The translations under genes and the position numbers were made by a program. A DNA stretch of 6,092 nt. It comes from DATJHM01 sp035493895 (GTDB taxonomy: Bacteria; Chloroflexota; Ktedonobacteria; Ktedonobacterales; Ktedonobacteraceae). Position 1 is the first letter of the stretch; each line of letters opens with the position of its first letter. Of this stretch, positions 1 through 5,853 are shown in pieces. The DNA lies in contig DATJHM010000149.1 in the NCBI GenBank assembly GCA_035493895.1, forward strand, positions 1 through 6,092. Direction: 5' to 3'. The notes under the pieces were generated by a model. It had not been told where the DNA came from, ran no database searches, and was given only the letters and a program-made list of their open reading frames with translations.

Positions 1-734
1 GTGCTGGCGTCCGTCTGAGCAGGTTTGACGTCGACAAGGCTGAGCGTGATGCCAGCTTCGGCGTCGGGTCGCGTGATATTGCGGCGCAGGATCGGCATAG
101 CCAGTCCATGGGCGAGTAAGAGATGATGGGCGGCACGGATAGTGGTGGCGAGATCCTGCTCACCCGGAGCGTGAATCCCCTTCAGGTAGCCGAGCACGCT
201 GGAAACCCAGGGTTCATTGAGCGTGATCCACGATTTGACGCGATCGCCTAAACGCGAGGAAAGAATATCGGCATACTCAGCGAAGGCATAGGCCGTTTCG
301 CGTGCGCTCCAGCCACCTTGCAGATGCAACGCCTGCGGAAGATCCCAGTGATAGAGCGTCAGGGCAGGCTGGATCTGGTGTTGCAGCAAGGTATCAACCA
401 GACGATCGTAGAAATCCAGCCCCTTCGCATTCACCGTGCCCCGTCCCTCAGGCAGAACACGCGGCCAGCTGACCGAGAAACGATAGCCACCCAGGCCCAG
501 TTGCTGCATGAGCGCAACGTCCTGCTGGTAGCGGTGGTAGTGATCACAGGCAACATCGCCAGTATCCCCATGCTCGATCTTGCCCGGCGTATGGGAAAAC
601 GTATCCCAGATACTCAGGCCACGTCCATCTTCCTGAACAGCGCCTTCGATCTGATAGGCGGCCGTGGCAGTACCCCAGACAAAATCGGCGGGAAAGGCGT
701 CCCTCGTCAGTGTGGCATTCTGGTCTTCAATCAT
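1..734 (-). CDS. GH1 family beta-glycosidase (beta-glucosidase-like), N-terminal part, cut by window edge
   Basis: Translating the minus strand from 734 gives 244 open codons to the window edge. The protein is a retaining glycoside hydrolase of family 1, which cleaves terminal beta-linked glucose or galactose from oligosaccharides or glycosides. Visible family landmarks are the opening FVWGTATAAYQIEG block (residues 18-31, with the sugar-binding Gln28), DHYHRY (64-69), RFSVSWPR (85-92), YHWDLP (128-133) and TLNEPW (171-176), where Glu174 is the acid/base catalyst. The nucleophile Glu of the (I/V)TENG motif lies beyond the left edge; full family length is about 450 residues. There is no signal peptide, so it is cytoplasmic. 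ATG 734 is chosen because GAAGGGA lies 6 nt upstream; an in-frame ATG at 749 would add five residues but lacks a ribosome site. It is divergent from the ROK regulator and next to a sugar importer, implying hydrolysis of the imported sugar. Family assignment is firm; the exact substrate is not visible. Confidence 0.95.
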   Translation of the reverse strand, partial: MIEDQNATLTRDAFPADFVWGTATAAYQIEGAVQEDGRGLSIWDTFSHTPGKIEHGDTGDVACDHYHRYQQDVALMQQLGLGGYRFSVSWPRVLPEGRGTVNAKGLDFYDRLVDTLLQHQIQPALTLYHWDLPQALHLQGGWSARETAYAFAEYADILSSRLGDRVKSWITLNEPWVSSVLGYLKGIHAPGEQDLATTIRAAHHLLLAHGLAMPILRRNITRPDAEAGITLSLVDVKPAQTDAS

Positions 735-740
735 GAGAAA

Positions 741-747
741 TCCCTTC
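741..747 (-). promoter_or_regulatory. Ribosome binding site deciding the GH1 start
   Basis: The minus strand reads GAAGGGA here, 6 nt before the ATG at 734. It overlaps the alternative in-frame ATG at 749, which has no comparable purine-rich site upstream, so 734 is preferred. Confidence 0.7.
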
Positions 748-814
748 ATCGGTCTACATGCAGGCATCTGCGACATGCGAGCATCTTCGTCTTCTTGTAC
801 GAAGCGATTAAGCA

Positions 815-836
815 TATTTTATGACTTCATATAATA
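815..836. promoter_or_regulatory. Candidate operator: imperfect inverted repeat at the GH1 transcription start
   Basis: The arms TATTTTATGA (815-824) and TCATATAATA (827-836) are complementary at 9 of 10 positions around a CT spacer. The repeat lies just downstream of the GH1 -10 box (840-845 on the minus strand), covering the predicted start site, a typical place for a repressor site. AT-rich arms reduce the weight of the symmetry. The regulator is not known; the adjacent ROK protein is the obvious candidate. Confidence 0.45.
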
Positions 837-839
837 CTT

Positions 840-868
840 ACTATAAATAACAAAGATATGTGCGTCAA
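840..868 (-). promoter_or_regulatory. Sigma70-type promoter for the GH1 gene
   Basis: On the minus strand, TTGACG (868-863) is followed after exactly 17 nt by TATAGT (845-840). Each box differs from the consensus at one base. The predicted transcript starts near 833, leaving a leader of about 100 nt before the ATG at 734. The -35 box lies back-to-back with that of the ROK promoter, 3 bp away. Confidence 0.68.
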
Positions 869-871
869 GCC

Positions 872-900
872 TTGACAGAGTTATTTTTTCCAATTATACT
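872..900 (+). promoter_or_regulatory. Sigma70-type promoter for the ROK regulator gene
   Basis: A perfect TTGACA (872-877) is followed after 17 nt by TATACT (895-900), one base off consensus. The predicted start is near 907, giving a leader of about 75 nt. It is the best promoter match in the window. Confidence 0.75.
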
Positions 901-911
901 TCGAAAAGACA

Positions 912-948
912 AAACTTAAATTGAGACTTAAAAAATCAGTTTAAGTTT
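912..948. promoter_or_regulatory. Candidate ROK operator: 13-bp inverted repeat in the leader of the regulator gene
   Basis: The arms AAACTTAAATTGA (912-924) and TCAGTTTAAGTTT (936-948) match as an inverted repeat except at one position, around an 11-nt spacer. The outer 9 bp are perfect, and ACTTAAA occurs once more inside the spacer. The element covers about +5 to +42 of the predicted transcript, where a bound repressor would block transcription. Long AT-rich inverted repeats are usual operators for XylR/NagC-type ROK repressors. Autoregulation is therefore inferred, not shown; an RNA hairpin role is also possible. Confidence 0.6.
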
Positions 949-981
949 GTAGATGCTGGGCAGAGAGGAATACATACTCTT

Positions 982-2208
982 ATGGCGCTCAATCCGACCA
1001 CGCGAGATTTGCGGCGTGCCAATCGGCGTACGATCCTGAAATCGATGTTCTTCGATGGAACAATCAGCCGACTCGACGTGAGTCAGCGTTCGGGTTTAAG
1101 CACTGGGACCGTGACCAACGTCATCAATGAGTTGCTAGCGGAGGGCATTGTCTTAGAATCGGGGTATGAAGCCTCAGAAGGCGGAAGGCGGCGCACGATC
1201 CTGACCTTGAATCCGGAATACGGCTATTTTCTGGGTGGAGAGGTTGGCGAAACAGAGATTGCCATTGAACTGTTCGATTTGACCCTACACAAGCTCAGGG
1301 ATATCCGCTACCCCCTCTCAGAGAAAGAGAATAATCCTGCGCAGATTGTCCAGTATATCGTGGAAGGTGCGACCTCGCTCTTGCGAGAGAGTCAGGTGCC
1401 GCAAGACAAAATTCTGGGGATGGGTCTGGGGCTGCCCGGAATCGTCGAGTATACGGAGCATGAAGTAGTTTCGGCACCGGCCTGGGGATGGGAGCCAGTT
1501 CCCTTGAAGGCAATGCTCAGAGCCCATGTCACGTTTCCGCTCTATATAGACAATGGCGCGAAAACGATGGCATTGGCTGAGATGCAGATCAACCCGGGAG
1601 CGCCAACGGAGACGCTAGCCACGCTTCAGATTGGGACGGGCGTTGGGGCAGGTATTATTTACGAGGGCAAACTCTACCGGGGAGCGACGAATAGTGCAGG
1701 AGAATGGGGGCATATGATCATGGCCCTGGATGGGCAGCCCTGCCGCTGTGGACATCGCGGCTGCCTGGAAGCTTACGTCGGAGCGCCGGGAATCATTCAT
1801 CATCTGAGTGAGTTTGATGCAAACCATCCCTTGCTCCAGATTGGGGACGAGATCGGTACGATTTTAGCGCTTATCCGGATTGCGCGCAATGGTGATCCGC
1901 TGGCAACGCAAGTTTTGCGCGATACCATCCAATACCTGGGAGCTGGAGTGGCAAATCTGCTCAACTTATTTAATCCTCGGCGCGTCATCATTGGGGGCTG
2001 GCTAGGACTACAACTGGGAGAGTTCGCCCTGCCAGAGCTGCTCCAGATAGTTGAACAGTATGCGCTGAAACAGCCCTACGAGATCGCCGAAATCGGCTTG
2101 AGTCGTTTAGGGCGCGATGGCGTCAGTATTGGTGCAGCGATGTTAGTCGTAGAAGACTTTTTCGAGAACGTTGGAGGACGCAAAAACGTCTCGACCTCAA
2201 GGACATAG
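982..2208 (+). CDS. ROK-family transcriptional repressor (XylR/NagC-like)
   Basis: This 408-residue protein has the normal length and order for a ROK repressor. An N-terminal winged helix-turn-helix spans roughly residues 10-77, with a recognition helix near 40-52 (STGTVTNVINELL) and a wing around GGRRRTILTLN (67-77). The ROK sugar-binding domain follows, with GLGLPG, then IGTGVGAGIIYEGKLYRG, AGEWGH and CRCGHRGCLEAY. His244, Cys254, Cys256 and Cys261 form the conserved zinc site. Two features argue against sugar kinase activity: the N-terminal phosphate-binding DxGxT is not kept (GGEVGETEI), and the catalytic Asp of the usual N-D-A motif is Gly192 (DNGAK). It probably binds an imported sugar or its breakdown product and releases DNA. 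The start is the first ATG after a modest AGAGGA site with a long 12-nt gap. It is divergent from GH1 and precedes the importer, so local control is likely. Confidence 0.93.
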   Translation: MALNPTTRDLRRANRRTILKSMFFDGTISRLDVSQRSGLSTGTVTNVINELLAEGIVLESGYEASEGGRRRTILTLNPEYGYFLGGEVGETEIAIELFDLTLHKLRDIRYPLSEKENNPAQIVQYIVEGATSLLRESQVPQDKILGMGLGLPGIVEYTEHEVVSAPAWGWEPVPLKAMLRAHVTFPLYIDNGAKTMALAEMQINPGAPTETLATLQIGTGVGAGIIYEGKLYRGATNSAGEWGHMIMALDGQPCRCGHRGCLEAYVGAPGIIHHLSEFDANHPLLQIGDEIGTILALIRIARNGDPLATQVLRDTIQYLGAGVANLLNLFNPRRVIIGGWLGLQLGEFALPELLQIVEQYALKQPYEIAEIGLSRLGRDGVSIGAAMLVVEDFFENVGGRKNVSTSRT

Positions 2209-2240
2209 CCAGATAATTTTTCATCCCGATCATCTATTTT

Positions 2241-2254
2241 TATGTATATACATA
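2241..2254. promoter_or_regulatory. 14-bp perfect palindrome between the ROK and binding-protein genes
   Basis: TATGTATATACATA is fully self-complementary. It lies 33 bp after the ROK stop codon and about 130 bp upstream of the proposed binding-protein promoter. It could be a distal regulator site or a weak hairpin at the ROK mRNA end. Being built of TA and TG steps, it could also be chance. The rest of 2209-2469 contains no credible gene. Confidence 0.3.
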
Positions 2255-2381
2255 TATCTTTTTTGCAGTCTGCCAGGCTTTATTGCGTCCCTTTTAGGAA
2301 GAGTATCACGTGTGTGTGTGGGCGAGATGGTACAGTATGTAGTGAGATGAAAGGAGATGATGCATATTCCATGTTTTCCCC

Positions 2382-2404
2382 GATAGTATACATGCTATAC
2401 TATC
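2382..2404. promoter_or_regulatory. Candidate operator: perfect 9-5-9 inverted repeat over the importer promoter
   Basis: The arms GATAGTATA (2382-2390) and TATACTATC (2396-2404) are exact reverse complements around CATGC. The right arm contains the proposed -10 box, so a protein bound here would exclude RNA polymerase. Position, perfect symmetry and the size of the site support an operator for the importer operon. It does not resemble the repeat at 912-948, so it may be bound by a different regulator. Confidence 0.62.
2393..2401 (+). promoter_or_regulatory. Extended -10 promoter for the sugar-binding protein gene
   Basis: TGCTATACT fits the extended -10 pattern TGn followed by TATAAT with one mismatch. 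The -35 position (about 2373-2378, GTTTTC) is poor, which an extended -10 can tolerate. The predicted start is near 2408, about 60 nt upstream of the ATG at 2470. The box is embedded in the inverted repeat at 2382-2404. Confidence 0.5.
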
Positions 2405-2456
2405 CGTATCTTCACAGCTCGAAGTCGAGACATTGCAGATTATGGCCCTTACAATG

Positions 2457-2463
2457 AAGGAGG
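2457..2463 (+). promoter_or_regulatory. Strong ribosome binding site of the sugar-binding protein gene
   Basis: AAGGAGG matches the anti-Shine-Dalgarno sequence very well and sits 6 nt before the ATG at 2470. It is the strongest such site in the window, in keeping with the high expression usually needed for a binding protein, and it fixes the start. Confidence 0.85.
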
Positions 2464-2469
2464 TTCCTG

Positions 2470-3780
2470 ATGTCGCGTAGCACGCGTCCTATGCTATTTT
2501 TCATCTTCGCAGCGCTGTTTGCGCTCCTGTTTACCGCCTGTGGAGGCTCAACCGCAGCCACACCACCAGCCGCAAGCGGTCCAGTCAATTTGACTTATTG
2601 GTCCTGGATACCCAACATGGCGAAACAGGTTGACCTCTTCAACCAGACGCACCCCAACATTCGCGTCAAGCTACAAAACGTAGGCTCAGGCCCAGCCGAG
2701 TACAACAAGCTGTACCCGGCCATCAAAGCAAATAACGCGCCCGATCTTGCCCAGGTCGAGTTCCAGTTGCTACCTACATTTGAGACGACAGGAGGTCTAC
2801 TCGACCTGTCGCCCTACGGAGCCGCCTCAGTAAAAGATCAATATCAGGGCTGGACCTGGAGCCAGGTTGCACAGGGAAGTGCAATCTATGCCATCCCCCA
2901 GGACACCGGCCCAATGGCCCTATTCTATCGAACAGACATCTTCAAAAAGTACAACATCGCCGTGCCAACCACCTGGGCTGAGTATGCAGCGGCGGCAGCC
3001 AAGTTGCATGCAGCCGATCCCAAAGAGTATATCACCGACTTCAACCCGAAACAGCCGGGACAACTTGCGGGATTAATGTGGCAGGCCGGAGCACGCTGGT
3101 TCCAGATCAGCGGACAATCCTGGAAAGTTGGCATTAACGACGCAGCCTCGCAAAAAGTCGCGACCTACTGGCAAGACCTGATAAGTAAGAAGCTCGTGAA
3201 GACCGAGCCAGACTTCGATAACGGCTGGTATCACGATCTCCAGACCGGTGCCGTGGCGACCTGGCTGTCAGGAGCATGGGGAGCAGGTATCCTCGAACAA
3301 AATGCGCCGCAGAGTAGTGGAAAATGGAAAGTTGCGCTCCTGCCCCAATGGAATGCGGGAGACCAGGCCTATGGGAACTGGGGTGGATCAACGACTGTCG
3401 TCTTCAAAAACACCCAGCACGCAAAAGAAGCAACCGAGTTTGCTGAATGGATCAGTGGAAATCCGCAGAGTGAGGAAATGGAGATCAGTGGAGGTGGAAC
3501 GTACCCGGCCCTGACCTCAGCCTCGGCGAGTTCTCCGACCTTGAATAATCCTCAGCAGTTCTTTGGCGGTCAGAACATCAACGAAGTGCTCAAGCCTACC
3601 GCGGCCCATGTTGACACCAACTTCCTCTGGGGTCCGACGATGGACCAGGTCTACAATGACATGGGCGATCAGTTTGCCAACGCAGTCAATGGGAAAGGGA
3701 CACTGAACGATGCACTGAACGCAGTGCAGCAAAGCACCCTTACATTCATGCAGAAGCAAGGTTTTACTGTTGCCAAGTAA
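2470..3780 (+). CDS. ABC sugar transporter substrate-binding lipoprotein (CUT1 / SBP family 1)
   Basis: The 436-residue product is an extracytoplasmic solute-binding protein that captures a sugar and delivers it to the permeases. The N-terminus is a lipoprotein signal: Arg residues at 3 and 6, a hydrophobic stretch at 8-21 and FTAC, with Cys24 as the lipidation site. The -3 residue is Phe rather than the usual Leu. A flexible Gly/Ser/Ala/Pro tether follows to about residue 38. Mature-domain hallmarks are NLTYWSW (40-46), FNQTHPNIRVK (57-67), APDLAQVEF (90-98), LLDLSPYG (110-117), the YAIPQDTGPMALFYRTDIFKKYNI block and VPTTWAEY. Length is usual for the family. The importer permeases follow after a 197-nt gap carrying a stem-loop. 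The GH1 gene nearby suggests a beta-linked di- or oligosaccharide; the binding pocket cannot be read from sequence alone. Confidence 0.93.
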   Translation: MSRSTRPMLFFIFAALFALLFTACGGSTAATPPAASGPVNLTYWSWIPNMAKQVDLFNQTHPNIRVKLQNVGSGPAEYNKLYPAIKANNAPDLAQVEFQLLPTFETTGGLLDLSPYGAASVKDQYQGWTWSQVAQGSAIYAIPQDTGPMALFYRTDIFKKYNIAVPTTWAEYAAAAAKLHAADPKEYITDFNPKQPGQLAGLMWQAGARWFQISGQSWKVGINDAASQKVATYWQDLISKKLVKTEPDFDNGWYHDLQTGAVATWLSGAWGAGILEQNAPQSSGKWKVALLPQWNAGDQAYGNWGGSTTVVFKNTQHAKEATEFAEWISGNPQSEEMEISGGGTYPALTSASASSPTLNNPQQFFGGQNINEVLKPTAAHVDTNFLWGPTMDQVYNDMGDQFANAVNGKGTLNDALNAVQQSTLTFMQKQGFTVAK

Positions 3781-3860
3781 GAGCATGCTTCGTTGCCTTG
3801 CGTCCTATGCTTGCACATTTCCCTGCGTTCTCTACGCATAGGTGCTCACATGCCGGGCGC

Positions 3861-3889
3861 TTGACAACACCATCTTCGTGTATTGTAAC
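3861..3889 (+). promoter_or_regulatory. Possible internal promoter ahead of the permease genes
   Basis: A perfect TTGACA (3861-3866) is followed after 17 nt by TGTAAC (3884-3889), a weak four-of-six -10 match. It would start transcription near 3896, inside the stem-loop at 3877-3920. It could give the permeases separate control, but the poor -10 box makes this tentative. Confidence 0.3.
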
Positions 3890-3920
3890 CCCTGCGGGCG
3901 CGCAAGGGTTACAATACACG
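3877..3920 (+). repeat. Strong intercistronic stem-loop between binding-protein and permease genes
   Basis: A perfect 15-bp inverted repeat, CGTGTATTGTAACCC (3877-3891) with GGGTTACAATACACG (3906-3920), continues inward past one C/A mismatch with TGCG/CGCA, leaving the 4-nt loop GGCG. No run of T follows, so it is not a standard terminator. In many sugar importer operons a structure between the binding-protein and permease cistrons protects the upstream mRNA or partly stops transcription, giving more binding protein than permease (malE-malF is the classical case). That role is the likeliest here. A DNA operator function or a small dispersed repeat are alternatives. Confidence 0.75.
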
Positions 3921-3963
3921 TAAATAACCGTGTTTGCATCTGTAGAAGCGGACACAGTACAGA

Positions 3964-3968
3964 AAGGA
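3964..3968 (+). promoter_or_regulatory. Ribosome binding site deciding the first permease start
   Basis: AAGGA lies 9 nt before the ATG at 3978. The upstream in-frame GTG at 3930 has no such site, sits just after the stem-loop and would add 16 polar residues without family character, so 3978 is taken as the start. Confidence 0.7.
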
Positions 3969-3977
3969 AATGAATGT

Positions 3978-4931
3978 ATGGCGCTTGAAAATACGCTGAG
4001 CAGTGTAAGCTCCATTCGCCTGTCTAAGCAGAAGCCACCTCGCCAATCTGCCCGTCTTGCAGCCACACCCTATCTTTTTGTTCTCCCCTTCGGCATTCTC
4101 TTTCTGCTGTTTTTTGTATTGCCCGTGGGTTATGCCATCTATCAGAGCCTCTTCCGTTCACAGCGCAGTGGTCTGGGACTGGGTCCAGCCACGATTGCCT
4201 TCAATGGTCTGGGCAACTACGGGGATGTGATACACGATCCCAAGTTTTACGAAGGCATCGGGCACGTCTTGCTCTATGGCGTCGTACAGGTGCCCGTGAT
4301 GCTCTGCTTCGCGCTCATCCTGGCATTGCTGCTGGATTCGACCATCGTGCGCTTCAAAGCCTTCTTCCGGCTGGCATTTTTCCTCCCATATGCCATTCCA
4401 GGGATCGTTGCCGCGCTCCTGTGGGGCTATTTCTACGATCCCGAGCTCAGTCCTATCGTCGCCATCTTCAACGCACTGCACCTGAACGCGCCGAATTTCC
4501 TGGGGCCGCAAGATATCCTGTGGTCCATCGCCAATATCGCCACCTGGGCGTGGACTGGATACAACATGCTCATCATTTTCGCAGCATTGCAGGCAATTTC
4601 ACCGGAGCTCTACGAGGCTGCACGCATGGATGGTGGCTCGGGCTGGCATATCGCCTGGTATATCAAAATCCCGCTGGTCGCCCCGGCCCTGATTCTGACG
4701 TGCGTCTTCTCCATCATTGGCACGGCCCAGCTCTTCAACGAGCCCGTCGTCTTAACGCCCATCTCGAATAACATCTCCACCTCGTATACCCCTAACCTCT
4801 ACGCCTACTATACCGCCTTTGGCACCAACAACTATTACTATGCAGCCGCACTTGCTGTTGTGCTTGCAGTTGTTACCGCCATCCTCTCATTTGGCTTCTT
4901 ACGCGTTACACAGCGACAGGCAGGAGTATAA
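3978..4931 (+). CDS. ABC sugar transporter permease, MalF/UgpA-like (CUT1)
   Basis: The 317-residue inner-membrane protein is one half of the importer channel. About six hydrophobic segments are visible near residues 32-55, 96-119, 130-152, 182-204, 233-253 and 286-308. The first follows a basic cytoplasmic tail (KQKPPRQSAR). The EAA loop that docks onto the ATPase is present as LYEAARMDGGSGWHIAWYIKIPLVAP, with EAA at 213-215 and Gly at 219-220. FFLPYAIPGIVAALLW (134-149) and the PNFLG stretch (172-176) are typical of the MalF-like partner, and the length matches short UgpA-type members. The next permease gene begins 4 nt after its stop, so the two are surely co-transcribed and probably translationally coupled. 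The 3' end also carries the next gene's ribosome site. Confidence 0.93.
   Translation: MALENTLSSVSSIRLSKQKPPRQSARLAATPYLFVLPFGILFLLFFVLPVGYAIYQSLFRSQRSGLGLGPATIAFNGLGNYGDVIHDPKFYEGIGHVLLYGVVQVPVMLCFALILALLLDSTIVRFKAFFRLAFFLPYAIPGIVAALLWGYFYDPELSPIVAIFNALHLNAPNFLGPQDILWSIANIATWAWTGYNMLIIFAALQAISPELYEAARMDGGSGWHIAWYIKIPLVAPALILTCVFSIIGTAQLFNEPVVLTPISNNISTSYTPNLYAYYTAFGTNNYYYAAALAVVLAVVTAILSFGFLRVTQRQAGV
4922..4926 (+). promoter_or_regulatory. Ribosome binding site deciding the second permease start
   Basis: AGGAG lies within the last codons of the first permease, 9 nt before the ATG at 4936. The open frame extends back to an ATG at 4819, but that would overlap the first permease by over 110 nt and add 39 residues of out-of-frame permease translation. 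Confidence 0.75.
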
Positions 4932-4935
4932 GTAT

Positions 4936-5853
4936 ATGAGTCAGACCGCTTCTATCGCGCGCGCGCGTGTCAAAGAACAGGCAATCGTGAAGGCCAGTCA
5001 CACCGGTCAGCCAATCAAGCTCAGCGGCATCATCGCCATGATCTTCCTGTTCATTTCCACCATCTACTTTATTGTGCCTTTTCTCTGGTTGCTGATCTCC
5101 TCGACCAAGAGTACCGGAGACCTGTTCGGCACATTCGGACTCTGGTTTGCGCCCAGCTTCAACCTGTTCGCCAACCTGCAACAGCTTTTCACCTATGATA
5201 ATTCGGTCTATCTGCAATGGCTGTTGAACTCGCTCATCTATGCTGGCATCGGCTCCATCATCGCCATGTTCCTGTCATCGCTGGCGGGCTATGCACTTGC
5301 CAAATACGTCTTTCGCGGGCGTGACTTCATCTTCTCCTGTGTCTTAGGGGCAATTCTCGTGCCCACCACCGCACTGGCGCTGCCCCTCTACCTGCTGATG
5401 AGTAAATGGGGATTAACCAATACGTACTGGTCTGTGTTGCTGCCCAGCATTGTCAGTCCCTTCGGCGTCTACCTCTCGCGGATCTACGCCTCTGCATCGG
5501 TCCCCGATGAATTGATCGAGGCGGCGCGCATCGATGGCGCGGGAGAAATGAATATTTTCGTAACCATTGCCATGCGCCTGATGACGCCAGCGTTGGTGAC
5601 GGTTCTGCTCTTCCAGTTTGTGGCGATATGGAATAACTACTTCTTGCCGCTGGTCATGCTCAGCAATGAACGGCTCTTTCCGATTACGCTTGGTTTGCAG
5701 ACCTGGAATGTGACGACAGGAGGAGTCAATAAGTTTCTCTATACACAAATCGTGACTGGGGCGCTGATCTCGTCGATCCCCCTGATCATTGGCTGTATTC
5801 TGCTGCAACGCTTCTGGAAGGGTGGACTGGGCGTAGGTGGTGTGAAGAACTGA
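4936..5853 (+). CDS. ABC sugar transporter permease, MalG/UgpE-like (CUT1)
   Basis: The 305-residue product is the second channel subunit, pairing with the upstream MalF-like protein. Hydrophobic segments lie near residues 31-54, 96-118, 131-153, 163-183, 217-238 and 270-291. Family landmarks include NSLIYAG (98-104), GYALAKYVFRGRD (118-130), LYLLMSKWGLTNTYWSVLLP (151-170) and the ATPase-docking EAA loop ELIEAARIDGAGEMNIF, with EAA at 195-197 and Gly at 201. The C-terminus QRFWKGGLGVGGVKN has the family's usual short tail, so the protein looks complete. A 20-residue polar lead precedes the first membrane segment. No ATPase gene follows within the remaining 239 nt, which suggests a shared ATPase encoded elsewhere. 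Assignment to the family is firm; the substrate is inferred only from neighbours. Confidence 0.94.
   Translation: MSQTASIARARVKEQAIVKASHTGQPIKLSGIIAMIFLFISTIYFIVPFLWLLISSTKSTGDLFGTFGLWFAPSFNLFANLQQLFTYDNSVYLQWLLNSLIYAGIGSIIAMFLSSLAGYALAKYVFRGRDFIFSCVLGAILVPTTALALPLYLLMSKWGLTNTYWSVLLPSIVSPFGVYLSRIYASASVPDELIEAARIDGAGEMNIFVTIAMRLMTPALVTVLLFQFVAIWNNYFLPLVMLSNERLFPITLGLQTWNVTTGGVNKFLYTQIVTGALISSIPLIIGCILLQRFWKGGLGVGGVKN

Noticed and set aside
318..824. 168-codon plus-strand open frame
   Set aside because: It is mostly antisense to the GH1 gene, whose translation carries unmistakable family motifs, and its own product resembles no family.
2307..2320. Alternating CACGTGTGTGTGTG run
   Set aside because: Too short to be a meaningful microsatellite or Z-DNA element, with no linked symmetry.
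2242..2457. 71-codon plus-strand open frame in the ROK/binding-protein spacer
   Set aside because: It lacks a ribosome site, has a composition unlike its neighbours and runs through the proposed promoter and operator.
3804..3842. CCTATGC/GCATAGG inverted repeat after the binding-protein stop
   Set aside because: A 7-bp stem with a 25-nt loop and no T-run is too weak to be called a terminator.
3930..3977. Upstream GTG start for the first permease
   Set aside because: It has no ribosome site and lies directly after the stem-loop; ATG 3978 has AAGGA at good spacing.
4158..4511. Minus-strand open frame within the first permease gene
   Set aside because: Antisense shadow with a low-complexity, charged product and no signals; the same applies to 5413-5808 in the second permease.
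4819..4935. Upstream ATG start for the second permease
   Set aside because: It would overlap the first permease deeply; ATG 4936 has AGGAG and a normal 4-nt gap between genes.
4956..4970. CG-alternating run near the start of the second permease
   Set aside because: It lies inside the coding frame (reading IARARVK) and is explained by codon choice; no further structure was seen.
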